Below, piece after piece: positions 63,804 through 64,000 of a DNA stretch of 64,000 nt. How positions within the stretch are numbered: position 1 is the first letter of the stretch; every line of letters begins with the position of its first letter. A program made the translations under genes and the position numbers. The DNA comes from Liolophura sinensis (taxonomy: Eukaryota > Mollusca > Polyplacophora > Chitonida > Chitonidae): NCBI RefSeq assembly GCF_032854445.1, contig NC_088306.1:64501-128500 (forward strand). The letters run 5' to 3'. Below the pieces are notes generated by a model. It was not told the origin of the DNA, did no database searches, and worked only from the letters and a program-made list of their open reading frames with translations.

Positions 63804-64000
63804 GTAAGCCGTCTTTGTACTCCTGTAAGATAAGGCCTGTAAGGTTCCCCGCCTAGTGCGGTGAGGACTGGGTGACAGTAAGTAGGCGATGATGTTCGTG
63901 TGGCCTTTTGCGCCAGCTAATGTTAGTTGAAGCCCATCTGTCTTCTGTTTTCTTTTTGTTTCCATTTGCGTGATCCATTCTTGTCGGATCATGTGTTGAT

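Overview
The window is animal nuclear DNA. It has intron-rich genes with GT-AG junctions, conserved metazoan proteins, tRNA-derived SINEs of types I associate with molluscs, and a very heavy load of minisatellites. No prokaryotic operon logic applies. I infer a lophotrochozoan, most likely a mollusc; the species cannot be fixed from sequence reading alone.

Layout. (1) 1-8.5 kb, plus strand: two copies of the terminal exon of an arylacetamide-deacetylase-like alpha/beta hydrolase. Copy A (693-1364) is frameshifted and has lost its nucleophile serine (GDEAGG). Copy B (7288-7931) is intact (GDSAGG). The 5' exons lie to the left of the window. SINEs, minisatellites and a decayed Penelope-like retroelement fragment lie between and around the copies. 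(2) 8.6-15.9 kb: intergenic DNA dominated by minisatellites, a MITE-like inverted repeat and SINEs. (3) 15.9-57.8 kb, minus strand: a complete SMC4 gene (condensin core ATPase). I place 26 coding exons (about 1300 codons; the human protein is 1288 residues) and one probable 5'UTR exon. Walker A, hinge, signature and Walker B are all present. Most large introns are filled with private minisatellite arrays, together about 23 kb of about 36 kb of intron. (4) 58.3-64 kb, plus strand: the 5' half of UXS1 (Golgi UDP-glucuronate decarboxylase), six exons, continuing past the right edge. SMC4 and UXS1 are head to head and probably share a promoter interval of about 0.5 kb.

The most interesting signal is in SMC4. 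Several of its intronic minisatellites are tandem duplications of the exon-intron junction itself, so the introns carry long rows of copies of real splice sites. The clearest is an 82-bp unit repeated about 27 times next to coding exon 21, each unit holding the last ~35 bases of the exon plus its GTGAGA donor. Similar junction-derived arrays abut the donors of coding exons 7 and 9 and the acceptors of coding exons 11 and 12. This suggests a recurrent mode of minisatellite birth at exon edges, producing decoy splice sites inside an essential gene.

Most long open frames in the window are tandem repeats whose unit length is a multiple of three, or whose composition lacks stops; they are not genes. 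Exon boundaries were derived by hand from splice consensus, reading phase and remembered family sequences. No alignment or expression data were available.
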